From positions 239,322-303,321 of the forward strand of contig NZ_FMIY01000002.1 of NCBI RefSeq assembly GCF_900095855.1: 64,000 nt of DNA, written 5' to 3'. Shown piece by piece: positions 1 through 6,927 of this stretch. A program made the translations under genes and the position numbers. Position 1 is the stretch's first letter. Every line of letters begins with the position of its first letter. The stretch comes from Megasphaera coli (GTDB lineage Bacteria; Bacillota; Negativicutes; Veillonellales; Megasphaeraceae). The notes under the pieces were generated by a model. It searched no databases and was not told the DNA's origin. It was given only the letters and a program-made list of their open reading frames with translations.

Positions 1-1419
1 GATGCGGCAAACAATGTGACCCGTCAGATTACGGGCGTGGCGGCAGGTGCGCAGGATACGGACGCCGTCAATGTGGCGCAGCTGAAGCAGGTTCAGTCAA
101 CGGCGACGACGGCCGCGAATATGGAAGTAAAAGGCGGAAATAATGTGACTGTCGATAAGACGACTGCCGGCCCCGATAACCATACAGTCTATACGGTTAA
201 TTCCAAGGACACGTATACGACGGGCGGCACGTATGATGCGGCAACGAAGAAGCTCAAATTCACGCAGAATGATCCGTCCAAGAATTATGAAGTTGACGTA
301 AGCGGTCTCGTAGGTGCCGGCGGCAGCGGTAATCTGACCTTTGCGGGAGATTCGGGCAGTCCCGTCACCAAGAATTCAGGCGAAACGCTCGGTATTACCG
401 GCGGTGTCAGTGAAGCGGATACGGCTTCGGCGAACAATATCGGCGTCATTGCCAAGGACGGCAAGCTGAACCTGAAGCTTGCCAAGAACATCGACCTGGG
501 CAGTGACGGCAGCGTCAAGACCGGCAATACGAAGGTCAGCAATACGGGCGTGACGATTGCCGGCGGCCCGTCCATGACGACGACAGGAATCGATGCGGGC
601 GGCAAGAAGATCACCAATGTGGCGGCCGGAGAAGTCAGCAGCACTTCGACGGATGCCGTAAACGGCAGCCAGCTCCACGCCGTAAAGAATGACGTACAGA
701 ACATCACGAACAATGTGACGAATATCAGCGGCAAAGTGAACAAGCTGGACAACCGTCTTGACCGCGTCGGCGCGGGAGCGGCGGCATTGGCGGCTCTCCA
801 TCCGCTGGATTTCGATCCGGACGACAAGTGGGATTTCGCAGCGGGTTACGGCAATTACCGCGGTGCCAACGCCGTGTCGGTAGGTGCTTTCTACCGTCCC
901 AATGAAGACACGATGCTGTCCGTCGGCGGCAGCTTCGGCGGCGGTGAAAACATGGTCAACGCCGGTATCAGCCTGAAGCTGGGTCAGGGCAATCATGTAT
1001 CCACCTCCAAGGTGGCTATGGCCAAGGAAATCAAAGATCTGCGCCAGGAAGTAGAACAGCTGAAAGGCGCTCTCGTTAAGATGTCGCAGGGACAACAGCT
1101 GGATACTACGAAGATGAAGCTCTTCCCGGACGTACCGGAAAACCATTGGGCTTATGAATATGTAGCCACCTTAGCCGGCAACGATGTGGTGGAAGGCTAT
1201 CCGGACGGAAACTTCGGCGGTGACCGCATGATGACCCGTTATGAATTTGCAGCTATCGTGTATCGTGCTATGCAGAGAGGCGTCAATGTAGATGCCCGTA
1301 TGCTCGCTGAGTTTGAACCTGAATTGGAACGGTTCCGCGTAGATACGATTGCAAAAGATAAAGCAGGCAATCCGTCAATTGAACGGGTTCGCGTTATTTC
1401 CAAGAAAGATAAGAAGTAA
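1..1419 (+). CDS. Trimeric autotransporter adhesin with C-terminal SLH domain (5' end missing)
   Basis: The frame is open from base 1, so only the last 472 residues are in the window. It shows YadA/Hia-type stalk motifs (GVAAGAQDTDAVN near residue 12, ITNVAAGEVSSTSTDAVNGS near 205). A YadA-anchor beta-barrel follows at about 250-330 (RVGAGAAALAALHPLDF through GISLKLGQG). After the barrel come a short coiled coil (about 340-370) and one SLH repeat at about 372-425 (FPDVPENHWAYEY, GYPDGNFGGDRMMTRYE). The trimer barrel should sit in the outer membrane and secrete its own stalk and head. In Negativicutes SLH domains bind peptidoglycan, so this tail probably points into the periplasm as a second anchor (inference). 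Confidence 0.93.
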   Translation, partial: DAANNVTRQITGVAAGAQDTDAVNVAQLKQVQSTATTAANMEVKGGNNVTVDKTTAGPDNHTVYTVNSKDTYTTGGTYDAATKKLKFTQNDPSKNYEVDVSGLVGAGGSGNLTFAGDSGSPVTKNSGETLGITGGVSEADTASANNIGVIAKDGKLNLKLAKNIDLGSDGSVKTGNTKVSNTGVTIAGGPSMTTTGIDAGGKKITNVAAGEVSSTSTDAVNGSQLHAVKNDVQNITNNVTNISGKVNKLDNRLDRVGAGAAALAALHPLDFDPDDKWDFAAGYGNYRGANAVSVGAFYRPNEDTMLSVGGSFGGGENMVNAGISLKLGQGNHVSTSKVAMAKEIKDLRQEVEQLKGALVKMSQGQQLDTTKMKLFPDVPENHWAYEYVATLAGNDVVEGYPDGNFGGDRMMTRYEFAAIVYRAMQRGVNVDARMLAEFEPELERFRVDTIAKDKAGNPSIERVRVISKKDKK

Positions 1420-1425
1420 ATATAT

Positions 1426-1467
1426 AACATAAAAGAAGAGCTCCGGCCGGAGCTCTTCTTTTATGTT
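1426..1467. terminator. Bidirectional terminator, 42-bp perfect palindrome
   Basis: A perfect inverted repeat centred at 1446/1447, whose core is AGAGCTCCGG/CCGGAGCTCT flanked by A and T runs on both sides. It lies between the convergent autotransporter and thiolase genes and can serve as an intrinsic terminator for both. Confidence 0.85.
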
Positions 1468-1491
1468 GCTTAAATACTGTTAAAAACAAGC

Positions 1492-2676
1492 TTATTTTAC
1501 ATTTTCCACGATGCAAGCCGTGCCTTGGCCGCCGCCGATGCAAAGCGTTGCCAGACCGTATTTGCCGCCTTTTTCTTTAAGGCCGTAGAGCAGGGTGACG
1601 AGGATACGCGCGCCCGATGCGCCGATGGGGTGACCGAGGGCGATGGCACCGCCGTGAATGTTGACTTTAGCCATGTCGAAGCCGAGCTCTTTGCAGCAGT
1701 ATGCGGCTTGTGCGCCGAATGCTTCGTTAGCTTCGATGAGGTCAAGGTCGCTGCCTTTGAGACCTGCTTTTTCAAGCGCTTTGCGGGAAGAAGGAACAGG
1801 ACCCGTGCCCATGATGGCGGGATCGACACCGGCGGAAGCGTAGCTCGTAATCGTTGCGAGCGGTTTAATACCGAGTTCTTTCGCCTTGTCCGCAGACATG
1901 ACGACTACTGCAGCGGCGCCGTCATTGATACCGGAAGCGTTGCCGGCCGTAACCGTGCCCCCGTCTTTTTTGAAGGCCGGCTTTAATTTGCCGAGACCTT
2001 CGGCCGTTACGCCTTCACGCGGGAATTCGTCCGTATCTACGACGATATCGCCTTTTTTCGTGTGAATGACGACGGGAACGATTTGATCTTTGAAGGCACC
2101 GCCTTTAATAGCGGAAACAGCTTTTTCCTGAGAAGCGGCAGCCAATTCATCCTGTGCCTGGCGGCTTACGCTGAATTTTTCGGCAATATTTTCAGCAGTG
2201 ATACCCATATGGTAGTTGTTGAAAGCATCCCACAGGCCGTCTTTGATCATTTCATCGACGATTTTGCCGTCGCCCATACGATAGCCCCAGCGTGCTTTCT
2301 GTACGAGATAGGGTGCCTGAGACATGTTTTCCATACCGCCCGCCACAACGACGTCAACATCGCCGGCTTTGATCATCTGTGCCGCCAGCGATACGCAGCG
2401 GAGACCGGAGCCGCAAACCTTATTAATCGTCATTGCCGGTGTTTCGACAGGCAAACCAGCTTTGATCATCGCCTGGCGGGTCGGGTTCTGGCCGAGACCT
2501 GCCTGCAATACGTTACCCATAAGGACTTCGTCGACAGTTTCCTTGGAAATGCCTGCGCGTTTAATCGCTTCTTCGATAACGATTGCGCCGAGCTCGACAG
2601 CAGATACGTCCTGGAATGCTCCGCCGTATTTTCCGATTGCCGTACGGCATGCACTTACGATTACAACCTCTTTCAT
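1492..2676 (-). CDS. atoB: Acetyl-CoA C-acetyltransferase (thiolase)
   Basis: Condenses two acetyl-CoA to acetoacetyl-CoA or cleaves it, the entry step for C4 and longer acid synthesis. The 394 residues match the family length. The nucleophilic Cys is in [10 protein letters not shown] (about residue 88), the NEAFGAQ motif is present, the catalytic His is in [14 protein letters not shown], and the second Cys is in CIGGGQGTA near the C-terminus. The ATG at 2676 is preferred over a GTG nine bases upstream because an AGGGG Shine-Dalgarno sits at the right distance. The gene stands alone, convergent to the adhesin gene. It probably works with the 3-hydroxyacyl-CoA dehydrogenase at 25577. Confidence 0.95.
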   Translation of the reverse strand: MKEVVIVSACRTAIGKYGGAFQDVSAVELGAIVIEEAIKRAGISKETVDEVLMGNVLQAGLGQNPTRQAMIKAGLPVETPAMTINKVCGSGLRCVSLAAQMIKAGDVDVVVAGGMENMSQAPYLVQKARWGYRMGDGKIVDEMIKDGLWDAFNNYHMGITAENIAEKFSVSRQAQDELAAASQEKAVSAIKGGAFKDQIVPVVIHTKKGDIVVDTDEFPREGVTAEGLGKLKPAFKKDGGTVTAGNASGINDGAAAVVVMSADKAKELGIKPLATITSYASAGVDPAIMGTGPVPSSRKALEKAGLKGSDLDLIEANEAFGAQAAYCCKELGFDMAKVNIHGGAIALGHPIGASGARILVTLLYGLKEKGGKYGLATLCIGGGQGTACIVENVK

Positions 2677-2727
2677 GAATACCACCCCTTCATATAATGT
2701 TCGGTACTGATTGATAAATATAGAAAT

Positions 2728-2814
2728 GTGAAATGAGTACGTTCATTTTATTACAAATGTTCGTGATTTCACAATCTCTATGTATATAGTATATGCTTTT
2801 CTCTATAAAAACAA
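2728..2814 (-). promoter_or_regulatory. Putative thiolase promoter with inverted TGTGAAAT boxes
   Basis: On the minus strand a TATACT -10 (2788-2793) lies 15 bases from TTGTTT (2809-2814), a weak pair. Downstream of it the octamer TGTGAAAT occurs on the plus strand at 2728-2735 and inverted at 2766-2773. The second copy is part of a short GTGA-TT-TCAC dyad. These could be operator half-sites; the regulator is unknown. Confidence 0.3.
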
Positions 2815-2902
2815 GGGCGAAATTTAGTTGATTTATACAGAATAGTCATTGATATAGAGATAACTTGCCGTATAAGTCATAGCTAAATATGGCCGTAAAT
2901 AA

Positions 2903-2940
2903 AAAGAACGCCCTCGCGTGAAGGCGTTCTTTATGCTGTA
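2903..2940 (-). terminator. Intrinsic terminator of the 27-codon gene
   Basis: Stem AAAGAACGCC (2903-2912) pairs with GGCGTTCTTT (2923-2932). Read on the minus strand it is followed by a T-rich tract, and it lies 12 bases after the stop codon of the small gene at 2945-3028. Confidence 0.75.
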
Positions 2941-2944
2941 TGTG

Positions 2945-3028
2945 TTAGAATAAGTTTACGATGAAGCTATAGCTCATCAAAATGCCTAACGAAATAATCA
3001 GCTTTGCATTATCACCTAAATGTGTCAT
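2945..3028 (-). CDS. Small hydrophobic peptide, 27 aa, function unknown
   Basis: An open frame of 27 codons with an ATG at 3028 preceded by a near-perfect Shine-Dalgarno (AAAGGAGGGG, 7 bases before the start). The peptide has a polar start (MTHLGDNAK), then about 18 hydrophobic residues (LIISLGILMSYSFIVNLF), so it could be a single-span membrane peptide. It has its own terminator at 2903-2940, and an AT-rich promoter-like stretch upstream carries a hairpin at 3065-3084. I recognise no family. A small subunit of a membrane complex, a regulatory peptide or a toxin-like peptide are all possible. Confidence 0.6.
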   Translation of the reverse strand: MTHLGDNAKLIISLGILMSYSFIVNLF

Positions 3029-3444
3029 CGTAAATCCCCTCCTTTTAGAAGTTACAAGTATAATAAAGTTCGTAAATGAACTTTCTTTATCTGCTTATAT
3101 AGTAGCAGAATTGCAAATAAAATCAACAGCCTAAAAAGTTATTGCCGGCGCCTGTATATGTCATTAATGCATGGAAGTTGACGGTAATTTAGATAAATAA
3201 AGGGAATATGGACAACAGAATTTTTTGATGAAATAGAAATAAAGAGAAACCAATAGAATTTTAAGTAATAAAAATTTATATAGTATGAGTAAAAATAGAC
3301 TGTTTAATTATTTTAAGAAAACACTTAAAAATATATTGAGGAAAAAGAAACATACTTCCGACTTTAAATAAGAGCTTTTCTCATCTCGACAGGATAAGCG
3401 CCTGACCGTATAATAAGGAATAAGAAAAATGAGGAGACATGGAC
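3029..3444. other. AT-rich intergenic region
   Basis: The part nearest the small gene contains a hairpin, AAAGTTC (3065-3071) with GAACTTT (3078-3084), which would lie in that gene's 5' leader. From about 3085 to 3400 I see only AT-rich DNA. A TATAAT at 3409-3414 lies 31 bases before the 3445 start but has no clear -35. No RNA gene or repeat was recognised. Confidence 0.4.
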
Positions 3445-4056
3445 ATGAGTTTTTTGAACGGCTTATTCGGCAGAACTTCGCTGGAGCCGATGGATACACG
3501 CATATATGATGATGCCGCGGCACTTTTTAACAGTGCTGCCGCACAAAACGAGACCGCAGACGGGGAAGAAAAGGCAAAAATTTCGTCCGGATCCGCGTGT
3601 GACGCACTTCCCGGCGCGACAGGGCCTTTCGGCTCCAAGTACAACCCTGTTCCCGTAAACGGACTCTTCGGAGCTTGGGCTTATATGTCGCGGCTTCGTT
3701 CACTGCGGACGGGAAATGCCGTCTTTTTCCACCTTGCCGTGCGTCATGACGGCGAAGCGCTTTTTGAAGTAATCAGCCGCAGCGGCAACGAGGTGTTTGA
3801 TCTTTGGTTCAGCCTGTACCATCCGCGGCAGTCCCGGAATGTGCCGGACGGCTATATATTGGAAAAAGAAGCCGTTTTTCCGCGCGGGATTACGACGACG
3901 GCGGCGGATTTTCCGGCGGCGCTGTACGGGAAAATAAAAAAAGAAACGAAGCGGCGGCTCCATGTGGAGGTGGCCGATAAGAACAGTAAGTATATAGATG
4001 TTGAGCGGGCGCAGGAAAATTTGCGCTCTTTGCGCTCGGAAAGGGATGAACTATGA
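3445..4056 (+). CDS. Conserved-looking hypothetical protein, 203 aa
   Basis: I do not recognise this protein. It has no signal peptide or membrane segment. An acidic, Ala-rich stretch lies near residues 20-55. A more ordered region at about 70-150 includes NGLFGAWAYMSRLRSL and GNEVFDLWFSLYHPRQ, and the tail is charged. The ATG at 3445 is chosen over one at 3439 because GAGGAG (3431-3436) is 8 bases upstream of it but only 2 from the earlier ATG. The stop overlaps the dgt start (ATGA), so the two are translationally coupled, which suggests a link to nucleotide or DNA metabolism (inference). Confidence 0.75.
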   Translation: MSFLNGLFGRTSLEPMDTRIYDDAAALFNSAAAQNETADGEEKAKISSGSACDALPGATGPFGSKYNPVPVNGLFGAWAYMSRLRSLRTGNAVFFHLAVRHDGEALFEVISRSGNEVFDLWFSLYHPRQSRNVPDGYILEKEAVFPRGITTTAADFPAALYGKIKKETKRRLHVEVADKNSKYIDVERAQENLRSLRSERDEL

Positions 4057-5285
4057 AACACGCTTTTGCGTCCGTGCGGATGGACGAAACCCATCCGCAT
4101 TGGCAGTTTGCATCGGCGCGCAAAGGGAAATTATATGCGCGGGACGGTGATTTTCGCACGGAATTCGGCAGAGATTACACGCGCATTATCCACTCTCTCG
4201 CCTACAGCCGGCTGAAGCATAAGACACAGGTTTTTTTTACGACGAAAAACGATCATATATCGACACGTATTGACCATGTCAACCAGGTAAATTCCGTGAG
4301 CAGTACTATCGGCGTGTATCTCGGTCTGAATTGTGAGCTCATCAGCGCCATTGCTCTCGGCCATGACCTGGGGCATTCCCCCTTCGGCCATCTCGGCGAG
4401 CGGGTGCTGCAGGAAATCAGCGAAAAAGAATTGGGGCGACGCTTTTGGCATGAACAACAGGGGCTGCGCGTAGTAGACGACATCGAGACGCTCCTCGATC
4501 CGGCCGGGAAAACACAAAACCTCATGCTGACCTATGCCGTCCGTGACGGCATAATCAGTCACTGCGGTGAAGTACGGTCAACCGTGCTGAGGCCGCGCGG
4601 GGAAGCTTTGGAACTGGAGAAAATACCCGGTCCTGGCCGATACGATCCTTATACGTGGGAAGGGTGTGTCGTCAAGGTGGCCGACAAAATCGCCTATTTG
4701 GGCAGGGATATTGAAGACGCCGTGCGGCTGCGCATTTTAAAAGAAAACGGCAAGCCCCTGCGTGAACTTCTGCGCGAGCTGAACAGTCACTTTCGGGCGG
4801 ACATGCAGTCCGTTACGAATACGTCCATCATGTACCCGCTCATTACGGATATTTGCCGTGAAAGCACGCCGGAAAAAGGTATTGTCCTGTCTGAAGGGCA
4901 TATCAGGCTGATGGATACTGTCATGCGTTTTAACTATGAATATATTTATAAGAGCAAGCGCCTGGAAATCTATCACAACTATGCGCGCCTTATTCTTGAA
5001 TCCATTTACAAGCTGCTCCGGGAATGCTATGCCGGCGGCAACACGATGGACAATATCAGGCGCCTTGCCGAAGACTACCCGACCTTGGGCCGGCACTTTG
5101 AAAAGCGGATGAAAAAATACTCCGACATAGGCCGTGCGGAAGGGGATACGCGTGAATACGGCAATACCGTTATTTACCGAATCGACACAAGTGAGGACGA
5201 TTATAAGACGGCCTGCATCGATTACATTGCCGGCATGACCGATACATACGCGGAAAAGATTTTTGATGAACTGACTACGTTTTAG
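4053..5285 (+). CDS. dgt: Deoxyguanosinetriphosphate triphosphohydrolase-like HD protein
   Basis: Hydrolyses dNTPs, classically dGTP, to the deoxynucleoside and triphosphate in the cytoplasm. The HD metal site is seen as RIDHVNQV (about residue 72), ALGHDLGHSPFGHLGE (about 104-119) and ISHCGE (about 170). The 410 residues are in the usual range for the non-proteobacterial dGTPase-like group. It overlaps the upstream unknown gene by four bases. Actual substrate range cannot be read from sequence. Confidence 0.92.
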   Translation: MKHAFASVRMDETHPHWQFASARKGKLYARDGDFRTEFGRDYTRIIHSLAYSRLKHKTQVFFTTKNDHISTRIDHVNQVNSVSSTIGVYLGLNCELISAIALGHDLGHSPFGHLGERVLQEISEKELGRRFWHEQQGLRVVDDIETLLDPAGKTQNLMLTYAVRDGIISHCGEVRSTVLRPRGEALELEKIPGPGRYDPYTWEGCVVKVADKIAYLGRDIEDAVRLRILKENGKPLRELLRELNSHFRADMQSVTNTSIMYPLITDICRESTPEKGIVLSEGHIRLMDTVMRFNYEYIYKSKRLEIYHNYARLILESIYKLLRECYAGGNTMDNIRRLAEDYPTLGRHFEKRMKKYSDIGRAEGDTREYGNTVIYRIDTSEDDYKTACIDYIAGMTDTYAEKIFDELTTF

Positions 5286-5312
5286 CACTTTCCGCGAAAT
5301 AGCTGCTCAAGT

Positions 5313-5340
5313 TTGCAATGTCCGGGAAATTGTGTATAAT
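5313..5340 (+). promoter_or_regulatory. Sigma-A promoter ahead of the structured RNA
   Basis: TTGCAA (5313-5318), a 16-base spacer and a perfect TATAAT (5335-5340). It lies just downstream of dgt and would start transcription near 5347, at the 5' arm of the structure described next. Confidence 0.6.
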
Positions 5341-5344
5341 ATAA

Positions 5345-5514
5345 AAAGAGACAGCAAGCGTTTCGTGACGCCAGGCTCGTCTCCAAGTTAATGAATTTGA
5401 AAGAACGGCCCGGCGTTATGTTATGTCGGGCGCTTTTTCATGGGCCAATTATTTGGCAGCCATGATTATGGTGGCCACTAAGATTGACGAGCCTGACACG
5501 CTTACTATCTCCTT
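5345..5514 (+). ncRNA. ssrS: Structured RNA, candidate 6S RNA
   Basis: The ends of a roughly 170-nt segment pair over a long range. Arm 5345-5361 (AAAGAGACAGCAAGCGT) pairs with 5498-5514, with G-U pairs replacing Watson-Crick pairs, and CAGGCTCGTC (5372-5381) pairs perfectly with GACGAGCCTG (5486-5495). This leaves an asymmetric bulge and a central unpaired region, as in the 6S RNA rod. Inner hairpins form at 5408-5428 and 5439-5464. A good promoter lies directly upstream. Doubts: the inner part is not one apical stem, the first inner hairpin is followed by five Ts and could be a terminator, and the minus strand also has a terminator-like end. 6S identity is tentative. Confidence 0.45.
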
Positions 5515-5570
5515 ATTAAGGGTAGCATAAAAATGGCCCGACGGCTCGCAATTTAATGAAAAATTAATGC

Positions 5571-5599
5571 TTGACACGGTGCAGGTGGGCTGATACTAT
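5571..5599 (+). promoter_or_regulatory. Strong sigma-A promoter of the infC operon
   Basis: Consensus TTGACA (5571-5576), 17-base spacer, TACTAT (5594-5599) preceded by TGA, giving an extended -10. Start of transcription is expected near 5606. Confidence 0.85.
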
Positions 5600-5605
5600 T
5601 TATAT

Positions 5606-5732
5606 ATCGTTGATTAAGCAGGAGCGGTCCGCTTCTCACCTTACATGGCGCTTGAGTTACTAAGGTTACCGGCCAGGCAGATATGAGCGGACAGCTATGT
5701 TGTTCGCTCTTTTTTTGCGGAGGTGAAAGATT
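5606..5732 (+). promoter_or_regulatory. infC leader with attenuator, L20-leader type
   Basis: The leader of about 127 nt holds a terminator (5685-5716) and a competing pairing: GTCCGCT (5627-5633) can pair with AGCGGAC (5686-5692), which is one arm of the terminator. In Bacillus and relatives ribosomal protein L20 binds such an infC leader and promotes premature termination (Rfam L20_leader). Position and layout fit that system; L20 contact nucleotides were not verified. Confidence 0.65.
5685..5716 (+). terminator. Transcription attenuator before infC
   Basis: Nine-base stem GAGCGGACA (5685-5693) with TGTTCGCTC (5701-5709), one G-U pair, then seven Ts. It ends 16 bases before the infC start and so must be controlled for the operon to be expressed. 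Confidence 0.85.
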
Positions 5733-6248
5733 ATTAGTAAGGAATTGCGCGTGAACGAACAGATCAGAGCGAAAGAAGTGCGTCTGGTCAGCGACACGAA
5801 TGAACAGCTCGGTGTCATGTCTTTGCGTTCGGCTCGTCAAATTGCGGAAGAACGGCATTTGGATTTGGTCGAAATTGCCGCTGCCGCGACGCCTGTCGTA
5901 TGTCGCCTCATGAATTACGGCAAGTACCGGTATGAGCAGCAGAAACGGGAAAAGGAAGCAAAGAAGAAGCAAAAGGTTCTTACCTTAAAAGAAGTAAAGC
6001 TGCGCCCCAATATTGAAGATCATGATTTTTATGTGAAAATGAAGGCGGCACAGCGTTTTCTTGACGAAGGCAATAAGGTAAAGGTCACGATTATGTTCAG
6101 AGGCCGTGAAATGAGTCATCCCGAATTGGGTGAAAAGCTGCTCGTTCGCTTTGCCGATGAACTCAAAGCTGTCGCACACGTTGAAAAGACACCCAAGATA
6201 GAAGGCAGAAACATGACCATGGTCATCGCTGTCAACAAAGCGAAGTAA
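5733..6248 (+). CDS. infC: Translation initiation factor IF-3, AUU start
   Basis: Binds the 30S subunit, checks the initiator tRNA and start codon and blocks early 50S joining. The 171-residue protein begins ISKELRVNEQIRAKEVRLV when read from ATT at 5733, 6 bases after GGAGGTGA (5719-5726). The AUU start is used by many infC genes and allows IF3 to repress its own translation. The N-terminal domain carries NEQIRAKEVRL and the C-terminal domain has FRGREMSHPELG. First gene of infC-rpmI-rplT, controlled by the upstream attenuator. Confidence 0.95.
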   Translation: MSKELRVNEQIRAKEVRLVSDTNEQLGVMSLRSARQIAEERHLDLVEIAAAATPVVCRLMNYGKYRYEQQKREKEAKKKQKVLTLKEVKLRPNIEDHDFYVKMKAAQRFLDEGNKVKVTIMFRGREMSHPELGEKLLVRFADELKAVAHVEKTPKIEGRNMTMVIAVNKAK

Positions 6249-6263
6249 GAGGAGGATATTATA

Positions 6264-6461
6264 ATGGAGAAATTGAAAACCCGCAGCGCTGCGGCAAAAC
6301 GGTTCAGTGTAACAGGCACCGGTAAATTCAGAAGAGCAAAGGCGTATAAGAGCCATATTTTGGAAAAGAAATCGCCCAAACGGAAACGCAATCTGCGTAA
6401 AGCCGCTTTCGTAGCCAAGAGCTACAGCGACGCGGTTCGCAAGATGTGCCCGTTTATTTAA
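6264..6461 (+). CDS. rpmI: 50S ribosomal protein L35
   Basis: Small, very basic 65-residue protein of the large subunit, with the typical start [14 protein letters not shown] and an Arg/Lys-rich centre ([12 protein letters not shown]). GAGGAGG lies before the ATG. It sits between infC and rplT in the standard order, 15 bases after infC. Confidence 0.97.
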   Translation: MEKLKTRSAAAKRFSVTGTGKFRRAKAYKSHILEKKSPKRKRNLRKAAFVAKSYSDAVRKMCPFI

Positions 6462-6505
6462 TACATATACGATTACAGTTACAGTAAACCCGGGAGGAAT
6501 ATATA

Positions 6506-6856
6506 ATGGCTAGAGTTAAAGTCGGCGTTACGGCACACGCCCGTCACAAGAAAATCATCAAATTGGCAAAAGGCTATCGCGGTACGCGCAGCCGTCTCTT
6601 TAAAAAAGCAAATGAAAGCGTAATGAAGGCACTTTCGTATGCACTTCGCGACCGCCGCGCCAAGAAGCGGGAATTCCGTAAATTGTGGATTGCCCGTATC
6701 AACGCGGCATCGCGCGCAAACGGCATGAGCTACAGCCGTTTCATCTGCGGCTTAACCAAAGCAGGCGTTATGGTCAACCGCAAAATGTTGGCCGATCTCG
6801 CCGTACACGACGCGGCTGCATTCGCCAAGCTTGTCGAAATGGCAAAGGCACAGTAA
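6506..6856 (+). CDS. rplT: 50S ribosomal protein L20
   Basis: 116-residue primary rRNA-binding protein of the large subunit. It has [20 protein letters not shown] at the N-terminus and [20 protein letters not shown] in the middle, both typical. L20 is the probable autoregulator of this operon through the leader at 5606-5732. A good terminator follows. Confidence 0.97.
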   Translation: MARVKVGVTAHARHKKIIKLAKGYRGTRSRLFKKANESVMKALSYALRDRRAKKREFRKLWIARINAASRANGMSYSRFICGLTKAGVMVNRKMLADLAVHDAAAFAKLVEMAKAQ

Positions 6857-6869
6857 ACGGCGCATACGG

Positions 6870-6896
6870 AACGCACCTGTAAAGGGTGCGTTTTTT
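6870..6896 (+). terminator. Intrinsic terminator of the infC operon
   Basis: AACGCACC (6870-6877) pairs with GGTGCGTT (6885-6892), followed by a T tract to 6896. It lies just after rplT and before lysA. Confidence 0.85.
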
Positions 6897-6927
6897 CGTC
6901 AACGCGCAGGAAAGGGAGTTAACAGGA

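Noticed and set aside
3285..3371. 28-codon basic peptide frame beginning MSKNRLF
   Set aside because: No Shine-Dalgarno, very AT-rich surroundings where Lys and Asn codons arise by chance, no terminator.
5391..5465. 24-codon frame inside the structured RNA region
   Set aside because: No ribosome-binding site and it runs through the paired arms of strong hairpins.
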